NCBI RefSeq assembly: GCF_007667425.1
Contig: NZ_VDRC01000001.1
Coordinates: 2,200,595 to 2,264,594, forward strand
Direction of reading: 5' to 3'
DNA length: 64,000 bases
From: Microbacterium sp. 1.5R
GTDB lineage: Bacteria > Actinomycetota > Actinomycetes > Actinomycetales > Microbacteriaceae
Shown here: in pieces, positions 1 through 8,003 of the stretch
Position numbering within the stretch: position 1 is the stretch's first letter
How the letters are laid out: each line of letters starts with the position of its first letter
Made by a program: the position numbers and the translations under genes
Notes under the pieces: model-generated
The model's input: only the letters and a program-made list of their open reading frames with translations
The model's database searches: none
Told to the model about the DNA's origin: nothing

Positions 1-1057
1 CGGGCGCACCGGCTCAGGCAAGACCATCGCGTTCGGCGCGCCGCTCGTCGAGCGGGTGCTGCAGTCGCAGGCGGGCAAGCGCCGTGAGTTCGGACGTTCG
101 CCGCGCGCGATCATCCTCGCTCCGACGCGGGAGCTCGCCCTGCAGATCGACCGCACGATCCAGCCCATCGCCCGCAGCGTCGGCCTGTTCACCACCCAGA
201 TCTACGGCGGCGTGCCGCAGGGGCGCCAGGTCGGAGCCCTGAAGAAGGGCGTCGACATCGTGATCGGCACGCCTGGGCGCGTCGAAGACCTCATCAACCA
301 GGGCAAGCTCGACCTCTCCGACTGCCGCATCGCGGTGCTCGACGAGGCCGACCACATGTGCGAGCTCGGATTCGTCGAACCCGTGCAGCGCATCCTGCGT
401 CACACGGCCGACGGCAGCCAGAAGCTGCTGTTCTCGGCGACGCTCGACCGCGAGGTCGCCGCGCTCGTCGACGAGTTCCTCGTCGACCCGGCCGTCTACG
501 AGGTCGCCGGCGAAGACCAGGACTCCAGCACCATCGAGCACCGCGTCCTCGTGATCGAGCACCGCGACAAGGCCGACATCCTCACGTCGCTCGTCGACCG
601 TGACGGCAAGACCCTCGTCTTCGCCCGCACACGCGCCTACGCCGACATGCTCGCCGAGCAGTTCGACGACGCCGGCATCCCGGCCGTCTCGCTGCATGGC
701 GACCTGAATCAGGCCAAGCGCACCCGCAACCTCGAGCGCCTCACCTCGGGACGGGTGAACGTGCTCGTCGCGACGGACGTCGCGGCCCGCGGCATCCACG
801 TCGACGACATCGACCTGGTCGTCCAGGCCGACGCACCGGACGAGTACAAGACGTACCTGCACCGCTCCGGCCGCACCGGCCGCGCCGGTCGTTCGGGTCG
901 CGTCGTCACGCTCATCACGCGTCAGCGACAGCGTCGCATGACGGAGCTGTTGAGCCGGGCCGAGATCGAGGCGCCGTTCGAGAACGCGCGTGCCGACGAC
1001 GACCTGATCGAGGAGATCGCCGGGCGGATGCCGTCGGCCGCCGACCTCACCGACTGA
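1..1057 (+). CDS. DEAD-box RNA helicase, 5'-truncated
   Basis: An ATP-dependent RNA helicase that would unwind RNA in the cytoplasm. The gene enters from the left edge in frame 2, and the first visible codons encode motif I (GRTGSGKT). Then follow PTRELALQ (Ia), DEAD (bases 341-352), SAT (III), and the second RecA lobe with VATDVAARGI (V) and HRSGRTGRAG (VI). Both lobes are therefore present. Only the start, including the Q motif, is missing. The C-terminal tail after motif VI is short and ends ADLTD, with no obvious RNA-binding extension. A hairpin terminator follows directly. The family is certain, but the subfamily (RhlE, DeaD or DbpA) cannot be decided from this fragment. Confidence 0.95.
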   Translation, partial: GRTGSGKTIAFGAPLVERVLQSQAGKRREFGRSPRAIILAPTRELALQIDRTIQPIARSVGLFTTQIYGGVPQGRQVGALKKGVDIVIGTPGRVEDLINQGKLDLSDCRIAVLDEADHMCELGFVEPVQRILRHTADGSQKLLFSATLDREVAALVDEFLVDPAVYEVAGEDQDSSTIEHRVLVIEHRDKADILTSLVDRDGKTLVFARTRAYADMLAEQFDDAGIPAVSLHGDLNQAKRTRNLERLTSGRVNVLVATDVAARGIHVDDIDLVVQADAPDEYKTYLHRSGRTGRAGRSGRVVTLITRQRQRRMTELLSRAEIEAPFENARADDDLIEEIAGRMPSAADLTD

Positions 1058-1070
1058 CCGCTGCATCAGG

Positions 1071-1105
1071 AAGGCCCCGTCTCGCGTTCGCGCGGGCGGG
1101 GCCTT
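1071..1105. terminator. Intrinsic terminator after the helicase gene
   Basis: A 9-bp perfect stem, AAGGCCCCG at 1071-1079 and CGGGGCCTT at 1097-1105, begins 14 nt after the helicase stop. There is no long T tract, which is usual in GC-rich actinobacteria. The A/T base pairs at the foot of the stem would let it work in both directions. Confidence 0.75.
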
Positions 1106-1160
1106 CTCGTGCGCGTGGCGCGTGTCGTCTCGCTGCGCTCGCCCGCGGCGGATTCTCTGT

Positions 1161-1230
1161 CACCGGTCACCGGTCACCGGTCACCGGTCGCCGGTCGCCG
1201 GTCGCTGGTTGCTGGCCGCTGGTCACTGGT
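1161..1230. repeat. Heptamer tandem repeat, 10 units
   Basis: Ten consecutive 7-bp units. The first four are CACCGGT, then two CGCCGGT, then units decaying through CGCTGGT, TGCTGGC and CGCTGGT to CACTGGT. The gradient from perfect to degraded suggests slippage expansion at one end. The tract lies between the helicase terminator and yaeQ, abuts a REP-like element, and is not in a credible gene. Confidence 0.85.
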
Positions 1231-1270
1231 CGTTGAGCGAGGAGCGCAGCGACGAGACGAAACGGGGTGA
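1230..1270 (+). repeat. REP-like dispersed element, copy 1
   Basis: Reads TCGTTGAGCGAGGAGCGCAG followed by CGACGAGACGAAACGGGGTGA. The same sequence, direct or inverted, recurs near 9.6, 21.0 and 36.5 kb in this window. Here it lies in the gap downstream of yaeQ, which is on the opposite strand. Confidence 0.8.
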
Positions 1271-1300
1271 CGTCTCCGCGGGGCCGTCGAGCGAGGACCC

Positions 1301-1840
1301 TCAGCCGATCGCGTGCTCGTGCACCGCTGTGGTCAGGCTCGTGCCATTGAGAGTCAGGTACAGAGTCTGCTCGGTGACGGTCATCGTCACCGCGTTGCGG
1401 CGTTCGAGCAGCGGCGCGGCCGACTCGATGAACCCGGGATCGAAGCTGTACACGCGCACATCGTCGGCGCGGTGGATGCGCTTGTCGGCCCAGGGCGCCA
1501 TGACCTTGGCCGGGTCGCGGTGCGTGTAGACGACGACGCGATCGGCGAGGCGGGTCGCGTGGTGGAGCCGCTCGGCATCGGGGGCTCCGACCTCGATCCA
1601 GACGGTGATGCGTCCGGTGAGGTCGCGCACGACGACCGCGGGCTCCTCGGTGTCCGACACGCTGCCGCCGAAGGCGATGCCCTCTGCGTACTCGAAGCCG
1701 AGGGCGAGCAGGCGGGTGAGCAGGTAGGCGTCGGTCTCGGACGGATGCCGCGCGGCGCGGAGGGAGTAATCCTCGTACACGCCGCGATCCGTGTCTGCCA
1801 GTTGCACGTCGAACGTGTGGATTGTCGAGCCGATCGCCAT
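1301..1840 (-). CDS. yaeQ: YaeQ family protein
   Basis: A 179-residue protein matching the YaeQ family along its whole length: N-terminus MAIGSTIHTF, then LADTDRGVYED, the ARHPSETDAYLLTRLLAL core and VWIEVGAPD. YaeQ proteins have a PD-(D/E)XK nuclease-like fold and an uncertain biochemical role. I chose ATG 1840 over an upstream in-frame ATG (1846) because it aligns with the usual YaeQ start and lies 8 nt after a TAGGCT -10 box. Earlier in-frame starts add an Arg/Pro-rich stretch unlike the family. The gene stands alone, convergent with the helicase. Confidence 0.9.
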   Translation of the reverse strand: MAIGSTIHTFDVQLADTDRGVYEDYSLRAARHPSETDAYLLTRLLALGFEYAEGIAFGGSVSDTEEPAVVVRDLTGRITVWIEVGAPDAERLHHATRLADRVVVYTHRDPAKVMAPWADKRIHRADDVRVYSFDPGFIESAAPLLERRNAVTMTVTEQTLYLTLNGTSLTTAVHEHAIG

Positions 1841-1848
1841 AGTCATCG

Positions 1849-1854
1849 AGCCTA
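1849..1854 (-). promoter_or_regulatory. -10 box of yaeQ (leaderless)
   Basis: TAGGCT on the minus strand, 8 nt before ATG 1840. This spacing places the transcription start at or next to the start codon. Confidence 0.5.
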
Positions 1855-1901
1855 CGGGCTGCGAACCGGAGGGTGAGACGAGCGGATGCCGTCGACCGCC
1901 G

Positions 1902-4052
1902 TCAGAACAGCATCGGCTGCGCGGGCGCCTCTGTGCTCGGTCCGGTGGTCCGGAACCCGACGGAGGTCGTCGCCAGAGCGCCGCCCTGCGACTCGTTCTG
2001 GCTCCAGATCGAGTCGACGTGACCCTGTCCGGGGCGGGTACCCCGGCGGGGATAGTCGTTCTCGTCGCGACCGTCGAGACCATGCATGCGGATCAGCGGA
2101 CGTGCACGCTTCGCGAGCCACTGACGGTAGCCCTTCGGCGCCTCGGCGGACACCCCCGGGTACAGTCCGAGGTACGACGACACGAGGTCCGGTCGCGCCT
2201 CGCCCAGCCACTGCATGAACCAGGGCTTGACGCCCGGACGCAGGTGCAGTGCGCCGTAGATCACGCGCCGCGCTCCGGCATCCTTGATCCGTCTCAGCGC
2301 GGTGTCGATCGCCTCCACCGAGTCGGTCATGTGCGGCATGATCGGCATCAGGAACACGGTGACGGGGAACCCGGCGTCTCTGAGCGCCTTCACCGTGTCG
2401 AGTCGCGCCTGGGTGGACGGCGCGCCAGGCTCGATCGCCTTCTGCAGCTCGTCGTCGTACATCGCGATCGACATCTGCACGTCGACGGGCACGCGCTGCG
2501 CCGCCTTCACGAGCAGCGGGATGTCGCGCCGGATCAACGTTCCCTTGGTGAGGATCGAGATCGGCGTGCCCGATGCCGCGAGAGCGTCGATGATGCCCGG
2601 CATGAGCTTGTAGCGCCCCTCGGCGCGCTGGTACGGGTCGGTGTTCGTGCCGAGCGCGACGGTCTCGTGCTGCCAGCTGCCCTTGCGCAGTTCCCGTTGC
2701 AGCACCTCGACGACGTTGGTCTTCACGACGATCTGCGAGTCGAAGTCCGCCCCGCCGTCGAGGTCGAGGTATTCGTGCGTCCCGCGGGCGAAACAGTTGT
2801 GGCTGATCACACCGTTCGCGATGAAGTCACCGGTCCCTGTCGTGATGTCGAGAAGATCGTGATCGCCGGGGAGTGGTTCGATGCTTACTACGCGTAGATC
2901 GGCGACGCTCTTGACGGCCGTGCCTTCGAGACGCAGCTTGCGGCTGATAGCCGGCGCGGCCACTGTGAAGAAACGCTGACGGCTCGGCAGCCCGCCGGTG
3001 ATGCGCACGGTCGAAACGCCGTTCTGCTGAGGGGGCTCGGCCACGTGGGGGATGCCGAACACCGACAGCGCGTGCCGGATGCAGGCGATCAGTTCGGCAT
3101 CCTTGTTGGAGATTCGCAGGATTCCGCGCGAGCAGCTGCCCTCCGCGTCGAAGATGCCGCCAAGGAATCCCGCGTGCCAGTCGTGATCTTTGTCTTCCGG
3201 TGGGACGATGAGCGACTCGATCGTCTCGACGGAACCACGGGCGGCAGTGTGGATCGCGTCGGCGGCACTGCGCGTCTCCGTCGCGACGGCGAAGGGACGT
3301 GTCCGAGTGGGAACTCCTTCCTGCTCGAGGAAGGTGCGAGTACGCGAGAGCGCCTCGTCGTCGATCAATGCGAGCCGAAACATGTGGATCTCGCGGGTGC
3401 GCTTCGCGCTGGGATACGCGCCATGGAAGATCATTCCGTCTCCACGGATCATCCCGGAGAGATAGCCGCGACGGTACGATTCCGACGACTCGTCGGTGGT
3501 CGCACGGGCGCCGCCCATGCCGAATCCCATCAGTCGGTTGTTGGTGGTGAGATGTGGGCGTTGCCCGCCTTCCGCATCGATCACGTGTTTCCATCCGCGT
3601 TCGGTGAGGAAGCGATGATCGCCGCTGGCGACGATCGTCGTTCCGTCGGCGAGCGTCACGCGGTAGGCCTTCTTTCGCGTGGTCCACTTCGCCTGAATGG
3701 TGGTGCGGACATAGCGACGGTAATCGCCCCGCCGCTCAGTGCCGATGATCGCCGTTCCGACCTCCAGGTCGCGCAGCGGGCGCTGTCTCCCGTCAGCGCA
3801 CAAGATAAGCGTGTCTGGTGAGACGCAGTAGATGCATGCATGGCTGCATCCGCGATACGGATTGATCGTCCACGCGAACGGCATCCGCGACGCGCCGGGT
3901 ACGTGGTTGAGGGCGGACTTCGACAGCACCTCGTGGAACGTCATCCCCGCGAACTCGGGGGTCGTCACCGAGCGCAGCATGCCGGCGCGATTCTCGAGCC
4001 CCGGCAGCGCAGCGGTATCGACATCACCGACCTTCTGCCCCTGCCACCTCAT
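1902..4052 (-). CDS. Rv2578c-family radical SAM protein with intein
   Basis: A host radical SAM protein of about 372 residues interrupted by a 344-residue intein, 716 residues in all. The extein has the Rv2578c layout: MRWQGQKV start, ALPGLENRAGMLRSV, FHEVLSKSALN and RGCSHACIY, then after the intein CFARGTHEYLD, VALGTNTDPYQ and ILTKGTLI. The [4Fe-4S]-binding CxxxCxxC motif is formed only after splicing: Cys69 and Cys73 precede the intein, and the third Cys is the first residue after it. ATG 4052 matches the mycobacterial start; a TTG at 4088 would add 12 residues. The family's substrate is not established. The gene diverges from an M15 peptidase gene. Confidence 0.93.
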   Translation of the reverse strand: MRWQGQKVGDVDTAALPGLENRAGMLRSVTTPEFAGMTFHEVLSKSALNHVPGASRMPFAWTINPYRGCSHACIYCVSPDTLILCADGRQRPLRDLEVGTAIIGTERRGDYRRYVRTTIQAKWTTRKKAYRVTLADGTTIVASGDHRFLTERGWKHVIDAEGGQRPHLTTNNRLMGFGMGGARATTDESSESYRRGYLSGMIRGDGMIFHGAYPSAKRTREIHMFRLALIDDEALSRTRTFLEQEGVPTRTRPFAVATETRSAADAIHTAARGSVETIESLIVPPEDKDHDWHAGFLGGIFDAEGSCSRGILRISNKDAELIACIRHALSVFGIPHVAEPPQQNGVSTVRITGGLPSRQRFFTVAAPAISRKLRLEGTAVKSVADLRVVSIEPLPGDHDLLDITTGTGDFIANGVISHNCFARGTHEYLDLDGGADFDSQIVVKTNVVEVLQRELRKGSWQHETVALGTNTDPYQRAEGRYKLMPGIIDALAASGTPISILTKGTLIRRDIPLLVKAAQRVPVDVQMSIAMYDDELQKAIEPGAPSTQARLDTVKALRDAGFPVTVFLMPIMPHMTDSVEAIDTALRRIKDAGARRVIYGALHLRPGVKPWFMQWLGEARPDLVSSYLGLYPGVSAEAPKGYRQWLAKRARPLIRMHGLDGRDENDYPRRGTRPGQGHVDSIWSQNESQGGALATTSVGFRTTGPSTEAPAQPMLF
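2796..3827 (-). mobile_element. Intein with LAGLIDADG homing endonuclease
   Basis: Residues 76-419 of the host protein. Block A begins CVSPDTLILCADG with Cys1. Block B carries the GDHRF motif. Two dodecapeptide-type endonuclease motifs are GYLSGMIRGDG (about 196-206) and GFLGGIFDAEG (about 295-305), each with an acidic residue at the catalytic position. The C-terminus reads DFIANGVISHN followed by Cys as the +1 residue. All splicing residues (Cys1, the block B His, the penultimate His, the terminal Asn and Cys+1) are present, so splicing should work. The DNA uses more A/T-ending codons than its surroundings, consistent with lateral arrival. Confidence 0.93.
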
Positions 4053-4063
4053 CGGCCTATTCG

Positions 4064-4069
4064 AACATA
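4064..4069 (-). promoter_or_regulatory. Candidate -10 box of the radical SAM gene
   Basis: TATGTT on the minus strand, 11 nt before ATG 4052. A TTGACA lies upstream at 4083-4088, but only 13 bp away, which is short for a -35/-10 pair. Confidence 0.35.
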
Positions 4070-4133
4070 TGAACGACGAGTCTGTCAACGGAACTGGAAC
4101 TGTGTTCGAATCGACTTAAGCGACAATGGGGGA

Positions 4134-5069
4134 ATGACCAGCACGCCGCAGCCTCGGCATGCGGCTCCGCGTTCGCCCCTCAGGGGTCCCGCGCTGCCGC
4201 TCGGACTCGCGGTGACCGCCGTCGGCATCCTGCTGTCTGTCGCCGCCGCGCCCGTCGCGACCTCTGCCCAGCGGGAGTCCCCTATGCCCGAGCCGGTCAT
4301 CGTCGCCGAGGTGCCCGCGGTGCAGGTCGGGGCGACGACCGCCGCCGACCCGTGCTCCGAGCCGTCGGTGATCGAGGCGATCGCCGTCGCCGACGACGCC
4401 GCGATCATCGCGGGATTCGGCGGGGGCGAGAGGTTCCGGGCCGCGGTGGTGGCAGGCAACGCGCCCTGCATCGCGCTCGACGACCCCGCGCACGTCTGGG
4501 TGGTCGTCAACAAGGCGCGTCCCTTGAACCCGGTCGCGTTCGCCCCTGCATCGCTTTCCGACATGCCGCTCGAGATGACGACGCGCTCCCGGCAGGCCCG
4601 GACGGACGTCGCGGCGGCGATCGGCGAACTCGCCGCCGCCGCTGCCGCCGAGGGCGCAGGGCGGATCGGCGCGAACAACGGCTACCGCTCGTACGATCTG
4701 CAGGTGTCGACGCACGCGTCGCACGTCCGCAGCAGTGGTCAGGCCGGTGCGGATGCCGCGTCGGCCCGTGCCGGGCACAGCGAGCACCAGACCGGTCTCG
4801 CCCTCGATGTGGTGGCCTGCAGCCCGCAGTGCGGTGAGATCGACGCGTTCGGCGCGACGGCGCAGGGCGCGTGGGTCGCCGAGAACGCCTGGAGGTACGG
4901 CTTCATCGTGCGGTACGAGCAGGTCGGCAGCGGGATCACCGGGTACAAGCCCGAGCCGTGGCATCTGCGGTACCTCGGCACCGAGCTCGCAGCCGCCTAC
5001 CACCACGGCGGCTACCACACGCTGGAGCAGTTCTTCGGGCTGCCTGCGGCGCCGGATTACGCGCACTGA
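4134..5069 (+). CDS. Secreted M15 D-Ala-D-Ala carboxypeptidase (VanY-like)
   Basis: A 311-residue exported zinc peptidase expected to trim the D-Ala ends of peptidoglycan stem peptides. The N-terminus is a basic stretch followed by a hydrophobic segment (about 18-45), a signal peptide or anchor. A linker and a domain of unknown role follow. The M15 core is near the C-terminus: NNGYRSYDLQ, then HSEHQTGLALDV with zinc ligands His218 and Asp225, then EPWHLRY with catalytic Glu274 and ligand His277. ATG 4134 is the only start that gives a clean signal sequence. The gene is divergent from the radical SAM gene, 81 bp away. Confidence 0.9.
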   Translation: MTSTPQPRHAAPRSPLRGPALPLGLAVTAVGILLSVAAAPVATSAQRESPMPEPVIVAEVPAVQVGATTAADPCSEPSVIEAIAVADDAAIIAGFGGGERFRAAVVAGNAPCIALDDPAHVWVVVNKARPLNPVAFAPASLSDMPLEMTTRSRQARTDVAAAIGELAAAAAAEGAGRIGANNGYRSYDLQVSTHASHVRSSGQAGADAASARAGHSEHQTGLALDVVACSPQCGEIDAFGATAQGAWVAENAWRYGFIVRYEQVGSGITGYKPEPWHLRYLGTELAAAYHHGGYHTLEQFFGLPAAPDYAH

Positions 5070-5220
5070 GGGGCGTTCGGCGCCGTCTGGCGGCATCCGA
5101 CAATCGCGGTACCCAGTGTCACTGAATGTGGGATGCATTCTCACAACGCGCTGTGCTGTCGTCGTCGCCCCGGCATATGATCGCCGGAGCAATGACGCAC
5201 GACACGTTCGGGAGGACGCC

Positions 5221-6384
5221 ATGGAACGCGACATCTACGAAGAGGATCACGAGGCATTCCGCGACCTCGCCAAGGATTTCGTCAAGCGCCACGTCACGCA
5301 CGAGGCGATCGAGAAATGGGACGCCGACGGGGAGGTCGATCGCGCGACCATGCTCGCCGCAGGCGAGGCGGGAATCATCGGACTGTCCGTGCCGGAGGAG
5401 TTCGGCGGCGCGGGGATGCTGCAGGACTACCGCTTCCGCGCGATCGTCAACGAAGAGGTCATCGCCGCGGGGGCGGGCTCGCTCGCGGGCGCCTTCGGCA
5501 TCCAGGACGACCTGGCCGTCCCGTACCTCGTGCACATGGGCACGCAGGAGCAGAAGCAGAAGTGGCTGCCGCGCATGGCCACCGGCGAGGTCATCGGCGC
5601 TCTCGCGATGACCGAGCCGGGTGCGGGCTCCGACCTGCGCGGCATCAAGACCACCGCGAAGAAGACCGACGGCGGGTACATCGTCAACGGCGCGAAGACG
5701 TTCATCTCGTCGGGCGCGACCGCCGACCTCGTCGTGACGTTCGTCAAGACCGGCGAGGGCAATCGCCCGGATGCCTTCAGCCTCGTGCTCATCGAGAACG
5801 GGATGGAGGGCTTCGATCACGGCAAGAAGCTGCACAAGATGGGCTTCCAGGGTCACGACACGGCCGAGCTCTCGTTCAGCGACGTGTTCGTGCCCGACGA
5901 GAACCTCATCGGCGGCGAGGAGGGCAAGGGCTTCATCCAGCTGATGATGAACCTGCCGCTCGAGCGCCTGTCCATCGCCGTTGCGGGTGCCGCCGCCGCG
6001 CAGGCCGCCCTCGACTGGACCGTCGCGTACACCAAGGACCGCGAAGGGTTCGGCCAGCGGATCATCGACTTCCAGAACACGCGCTTCAAGATCGCCGACA
6101 TGGCAGCCACCGTCGATGCGCTCTGGGCGTACATCGACCGCGCGCTGCGCGCGTATTCGAAGGGCGCGCTGTCGGCGGAGGAAGCCGCGATGGTCAAGTT
6201 CTGGGCCACCGAACGCGAGTGGGAGGTGCTCGACACCGGGGTGCAGCTGCACGGCGGTTACGGGTACATCACGGAGTACCCCATCGCCCGAGCCTTCCTC
6301 GATGCGCGCGTGCACCGCATCTACGGCGGTACCAACGAGATCATGCGCGAGATCGTCGGGCGTCAGATCGCCGGCAAGCGCTGA
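5221..6384 (+). CDS. Acyl-CoA dehydrogenase
   Basis: A 387-residue FAD enzyme of the standard acyl-CoA dehydrogenase length, expected to make the trans-2,3 double bond in fatty or branched acyl-CoA oxidation. Visible signatures are MTEPGAGSDLRG (FAD/substrate contact), FISSGATADL, GYGYITEYPIARAFLDAR and the C-terminal YGGTNEIMREIVGRQI. A strong ribosome binding site (GGGAGGA at 5210-5216) precedes ATG 5221. The gene is followed by a perfect hairpin terminator and appears monocistronic. Substrate chain length cannot be read from the sequence. Confidence 0.93.
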   Translation: MERDIYEEDHEAFRDLAKDFVKRHVTHEAIEKWDADGEVDRATMLAAGEAGIIGLSVPEEFGGAGMLQDYRFRAIVNEEVIAAGAGSLAGAFGIQDDLAVPYLVHMGTQEQKQKWLPRMATGEVIGALAMTEPGAGSDLRGIKTTAKKTDGGYIVNGAKTFISSGATADLVVTFVKTGEGNRPDAFSLVLIENGMEGFDHGKKLHKMGFQGHDTAELSFSDVFVPDENLIGGEEGKGFIQLMMNLPLERLSIAVAGAAAAQAALDWTVAYTKDREGFGQRIIDFQNTRFKIADMAATVDALWAYIDRALRAYSKGALSAEEAAMVKFWATEREWEVLDTGVQLHGGYGYITEYPIARAFLDARVHRIYGGTNEIMREIVGRQIAGKR

Positions 6385-6395
6385 GAACGTCGAAC

Positions 6396-6417
6396 GGCCC
6401 CGGGTTCGCCCGGGGCC
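6396..6417. terminator. Intrinsic terminator of the acyl-CoA dehydrogenase gene
   Basis: Perfect 9-bp stem GGCCCCGGG (6396-6404) and CCCGGGGCC (6409-6417) closed by a stable TTCG tetraloop, followed by TTC. Confidence 0.85.
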
Positions 6418-6481
6418 TTCGCGTGCACCTGCTGCATACCGGTGGCAGGAACTTCGGTGGGGCGATCGGTGGCAAGAGTAT

Positions 6482-6498
6482 TGCTACCGGAGTAGCAT
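6482..6498 (+). promoter_or_regulatory. Operator and -10 box of the RHH/MazF module
   Basis: The inverted repeat TGCTAC-CGGA-GTAGCA (6482-6497) overlaps a TAGCAT -10 box (6493-6498). The box lies 7 nt before ATG 6506, so the mRNA should be leaderless. This is where a ribbon-helix-helix antitoxin would be expected to repress its own operon. Confidence 0.65.
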
Positions 6499-6505
6499 CG
6501 ACGGC

Positions 6506-6727
6506 ATGAGTAACACCAAGATCAGCCTCAGTCTCAGCACAGCGGACGTGGCGTTCCTCGATCTGGAGGCGCTGAGCGGACGATATTCCTCGCGCTCAGC
6601 GGCGGTGCAGGATGCCGTGCGATTGCTGCGGGAGAGCCGACTGGCTGACGCTTACGCCGAGGCATATGCCGAGGACTACGACGACGCCTGGGATGCGGCC
6701 GACGAGGACGGACTGGCCAGCGCATGA
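6506..6727 (+). CDS. Ribbon-helix-helix antitoxin
   Basis: A 73-residue protein. The N-terminal half is a ribbon-helix-helix DNA-binding fold: strand ISLSLSTADVAFLDLEAL, then GRYSSRSAAVQDAVRLLRES. The acidic C-terminal tail (AEDYDDAWDAADEDG) is the type of segment that wraps and neutralises a basic MazF toxin. Its stop overlaps the toxin start (ATGA), so the two are translationally coupled. It probably autoregulates through the inverted repeat at 6482-6497. Confidence 0.85.
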   Translation: MSNTKISLSLSTADVAFLDLEALSGRYSSRSAAVQDAVRLLRESRLADAYAEAYAEDYDDAWDAADEDGLASA

Positions 6728-7095
6728 CTGCAGATGCGCTGCTGCTTCTGCGCCGAGGACAGATTCTGCTCGTTTCCCTCGATCCAGCGGTGGGCTCGGA
6801 GGCGAGCAAGACGCGACCTGCGGTCCTCGTGAGTAACAACACCGCCAATGGTGCGGCTGCGCGATCGGCCCGGGCGACGGTGACCATAGTGCCGCTGACG
6901 TCGAACGTCGCGCGGGTGCGCCCGTTTCAGGTGCTGCTCCCCGCAGAGGCCACCGGTCTCGACCGCGATTCGAAGGCGCAAGCGGAGCAGATACGAACGA
7001 TCGCTGTTGACCGGATCGTCAGACCCGTGGGGTGGGTTCCTGCTGAACTCGTCGCGGAGATCGACGAGGCCATGCGCCTGCATCTGGCGCTCTGA
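6724..7095 (+). CDS. MazF/PemK family endoribonuclease toxin
   Basis: A 123-residue type II toxin expected to cut mRNA at short sequence motifs when freed from its antitoxin. Family features are RRGQILLVSLDPAVGSE, the conserved SKTRPAVLVSNN segment (the Arg is catalytic in MazF), VTIVPLTSN and QAEQIRTIAVDRI. The length is normal and the frame is open. The start overlaps the antitoxin stop by four bases. Family is clear; cleavage specificity is not predictable. Confidence 0.9.
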   Translation: MTADALLLLRRGQILLVSLDPAVGSEASKTRPAVLVSNNTANGAAARSARATVTIVPLTSNVARVRPFQVLLPAEATGLDRDSKAQAEQIRTIAVDRIVRPVGWVPAELVAEIDEAMRLHLAL

Positions 7096-7116
7096 ATTCC
7101 AAGCGAGACGTCCCGG

Positions 7117-7992
7117 TCACGCGAGCGGTTCGGCCGCGGCATCCCGAGCGGTCTTGGACGCCGGTGACGCGGCACCCGCCTTCCAATAGCCGCAGAAGCT
7201 CACGGAGTCCTTGTCGACGCCCCGCTCGCCCACGAGGTGTTTGCGCACGCCCGAGGCCAGTGACTGCTCACCCGCGGCGTACGCGTGGAACGGTGCGTCG
7301 GGGAGCGCGAGGTCGTGCAGTTGCGCGAGCGCGCGCGATCCGGGCGGGAACTCGTGCGGGCGGGTGAGCCACACGACGTCGACACCCGCAGGGTGCGGGA
7401 AGTCCAGAGCGTCCGCGTCGGACGGGACCTCGACGATCGCGGTGCCCGTCGCGCTCGTCGGCAGCGAGGCGCAGATCGATGCGATCGCCGGCAGAGCCGT
7501 CTCGTCGCCGATGAGCACCACCCGGTCGACCCCGCGCTGCGGGTTGAAGGTCAGACCCTCGTCGATGATGAGCACGTTCTCGCCCGGCGTGCAGGTCTCG
7601 GCCCAGCGCGAGGCGGGGCCGGCCGTCCCGTCGGCGGCGGAGCCGTGAAGCACGAAGTCCACGTCGATCTCGGCCCCTCGATCGACGGTCGCCGCTCGGT
7701 GTGCCCGCACCGTGTAGTTGCGCATCACCGGTCGCTCGCCGTCGGGGATGCGCAGGAACCTGAGGTATCCGAACAACTTGTTCGCCTTCGCAGGGACGCG
7801 GTCGAGGCCGGCATCCCCGCCGATCGGCAGGAACAGGCGGAACCACTGATCGAACCCCATCGGCTGGAACCGCTCGACATCTCCGCTCCCGAGCGTGACC
7901 CTGACCCAGTGCGGCGCGAGCCGCTGGGTGCGCACGACTTCGAGACGGATGAGCTCCGACGAGTCGGGCTTGACGAGCTTGCTGAATGCCAT
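7117..7992 (-). CDS. Siderophore-interacting protein (FAD-dependent ferric reductase)
   Basis: A 291-residue cytoplasmic flavoprotein of the SIP/ViuB family, which reduces Fe(III) in imported siderophores to release iron. It starts MAFSKLVKPDSSE. The FAD motif is RNYTVR, followed by the acidic DVDFVLHG strand, GPASRWAE, and a C-terminal nucleotide-binding lobe beginning VLIGDETALPAI and ending FCGYWKAG. ATG 7992 has an AAAGG ribosome site and matches family starts; a longer upstream reading frame is unsupported. It is the last gene of the run 11160-7117 and lies 11 bp after the EcfT gene, which ties that transporter to iron. Confidence 0.92.
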   Translation of the reverse strand: MAFSKLVKPDSSELIRLEVVRTQRLAPHWVRVTLGSGDVERFQPMGFDQWFRLFLPIGGDAGLDRVPAKANKLFGYLRFLRIPDGERPVMRNYTVRAHRAATVDRGAEIDVDFVLHGSAADGTAGPASRWAETCTPGENVLIIDEGLTFNPQRGVDRVVLIGDETALPAIASICASLPTSATGTAIVEVPSDADALDFPHPAGVDVVWLTRPHEFPPGSRALAQLHDLALPDAPFHAYAAGEQSLASGVRKHLVGERGVDKDSVSFCGYWKAGAASPASKTARDAAAEPLA

Positions 7993-8003
7993 GGGGACGC
8001 CTT

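Noticed and set aside
1161..1230. CRISPR-like array
   Set aside because: Units are 7 bp and contiguous with no spacers, and no cas genes are nearby.
4060..4116. LexA-like boxes between the radical SAM and M15 genes
   Set aside because: CGTTCATATGTTCG on the minus strand has only one good half-site, and GAAC-TGT-GTTC has a 3-bp spacer instead of 4. Neither matches the actinobacterial SOS box well enough.
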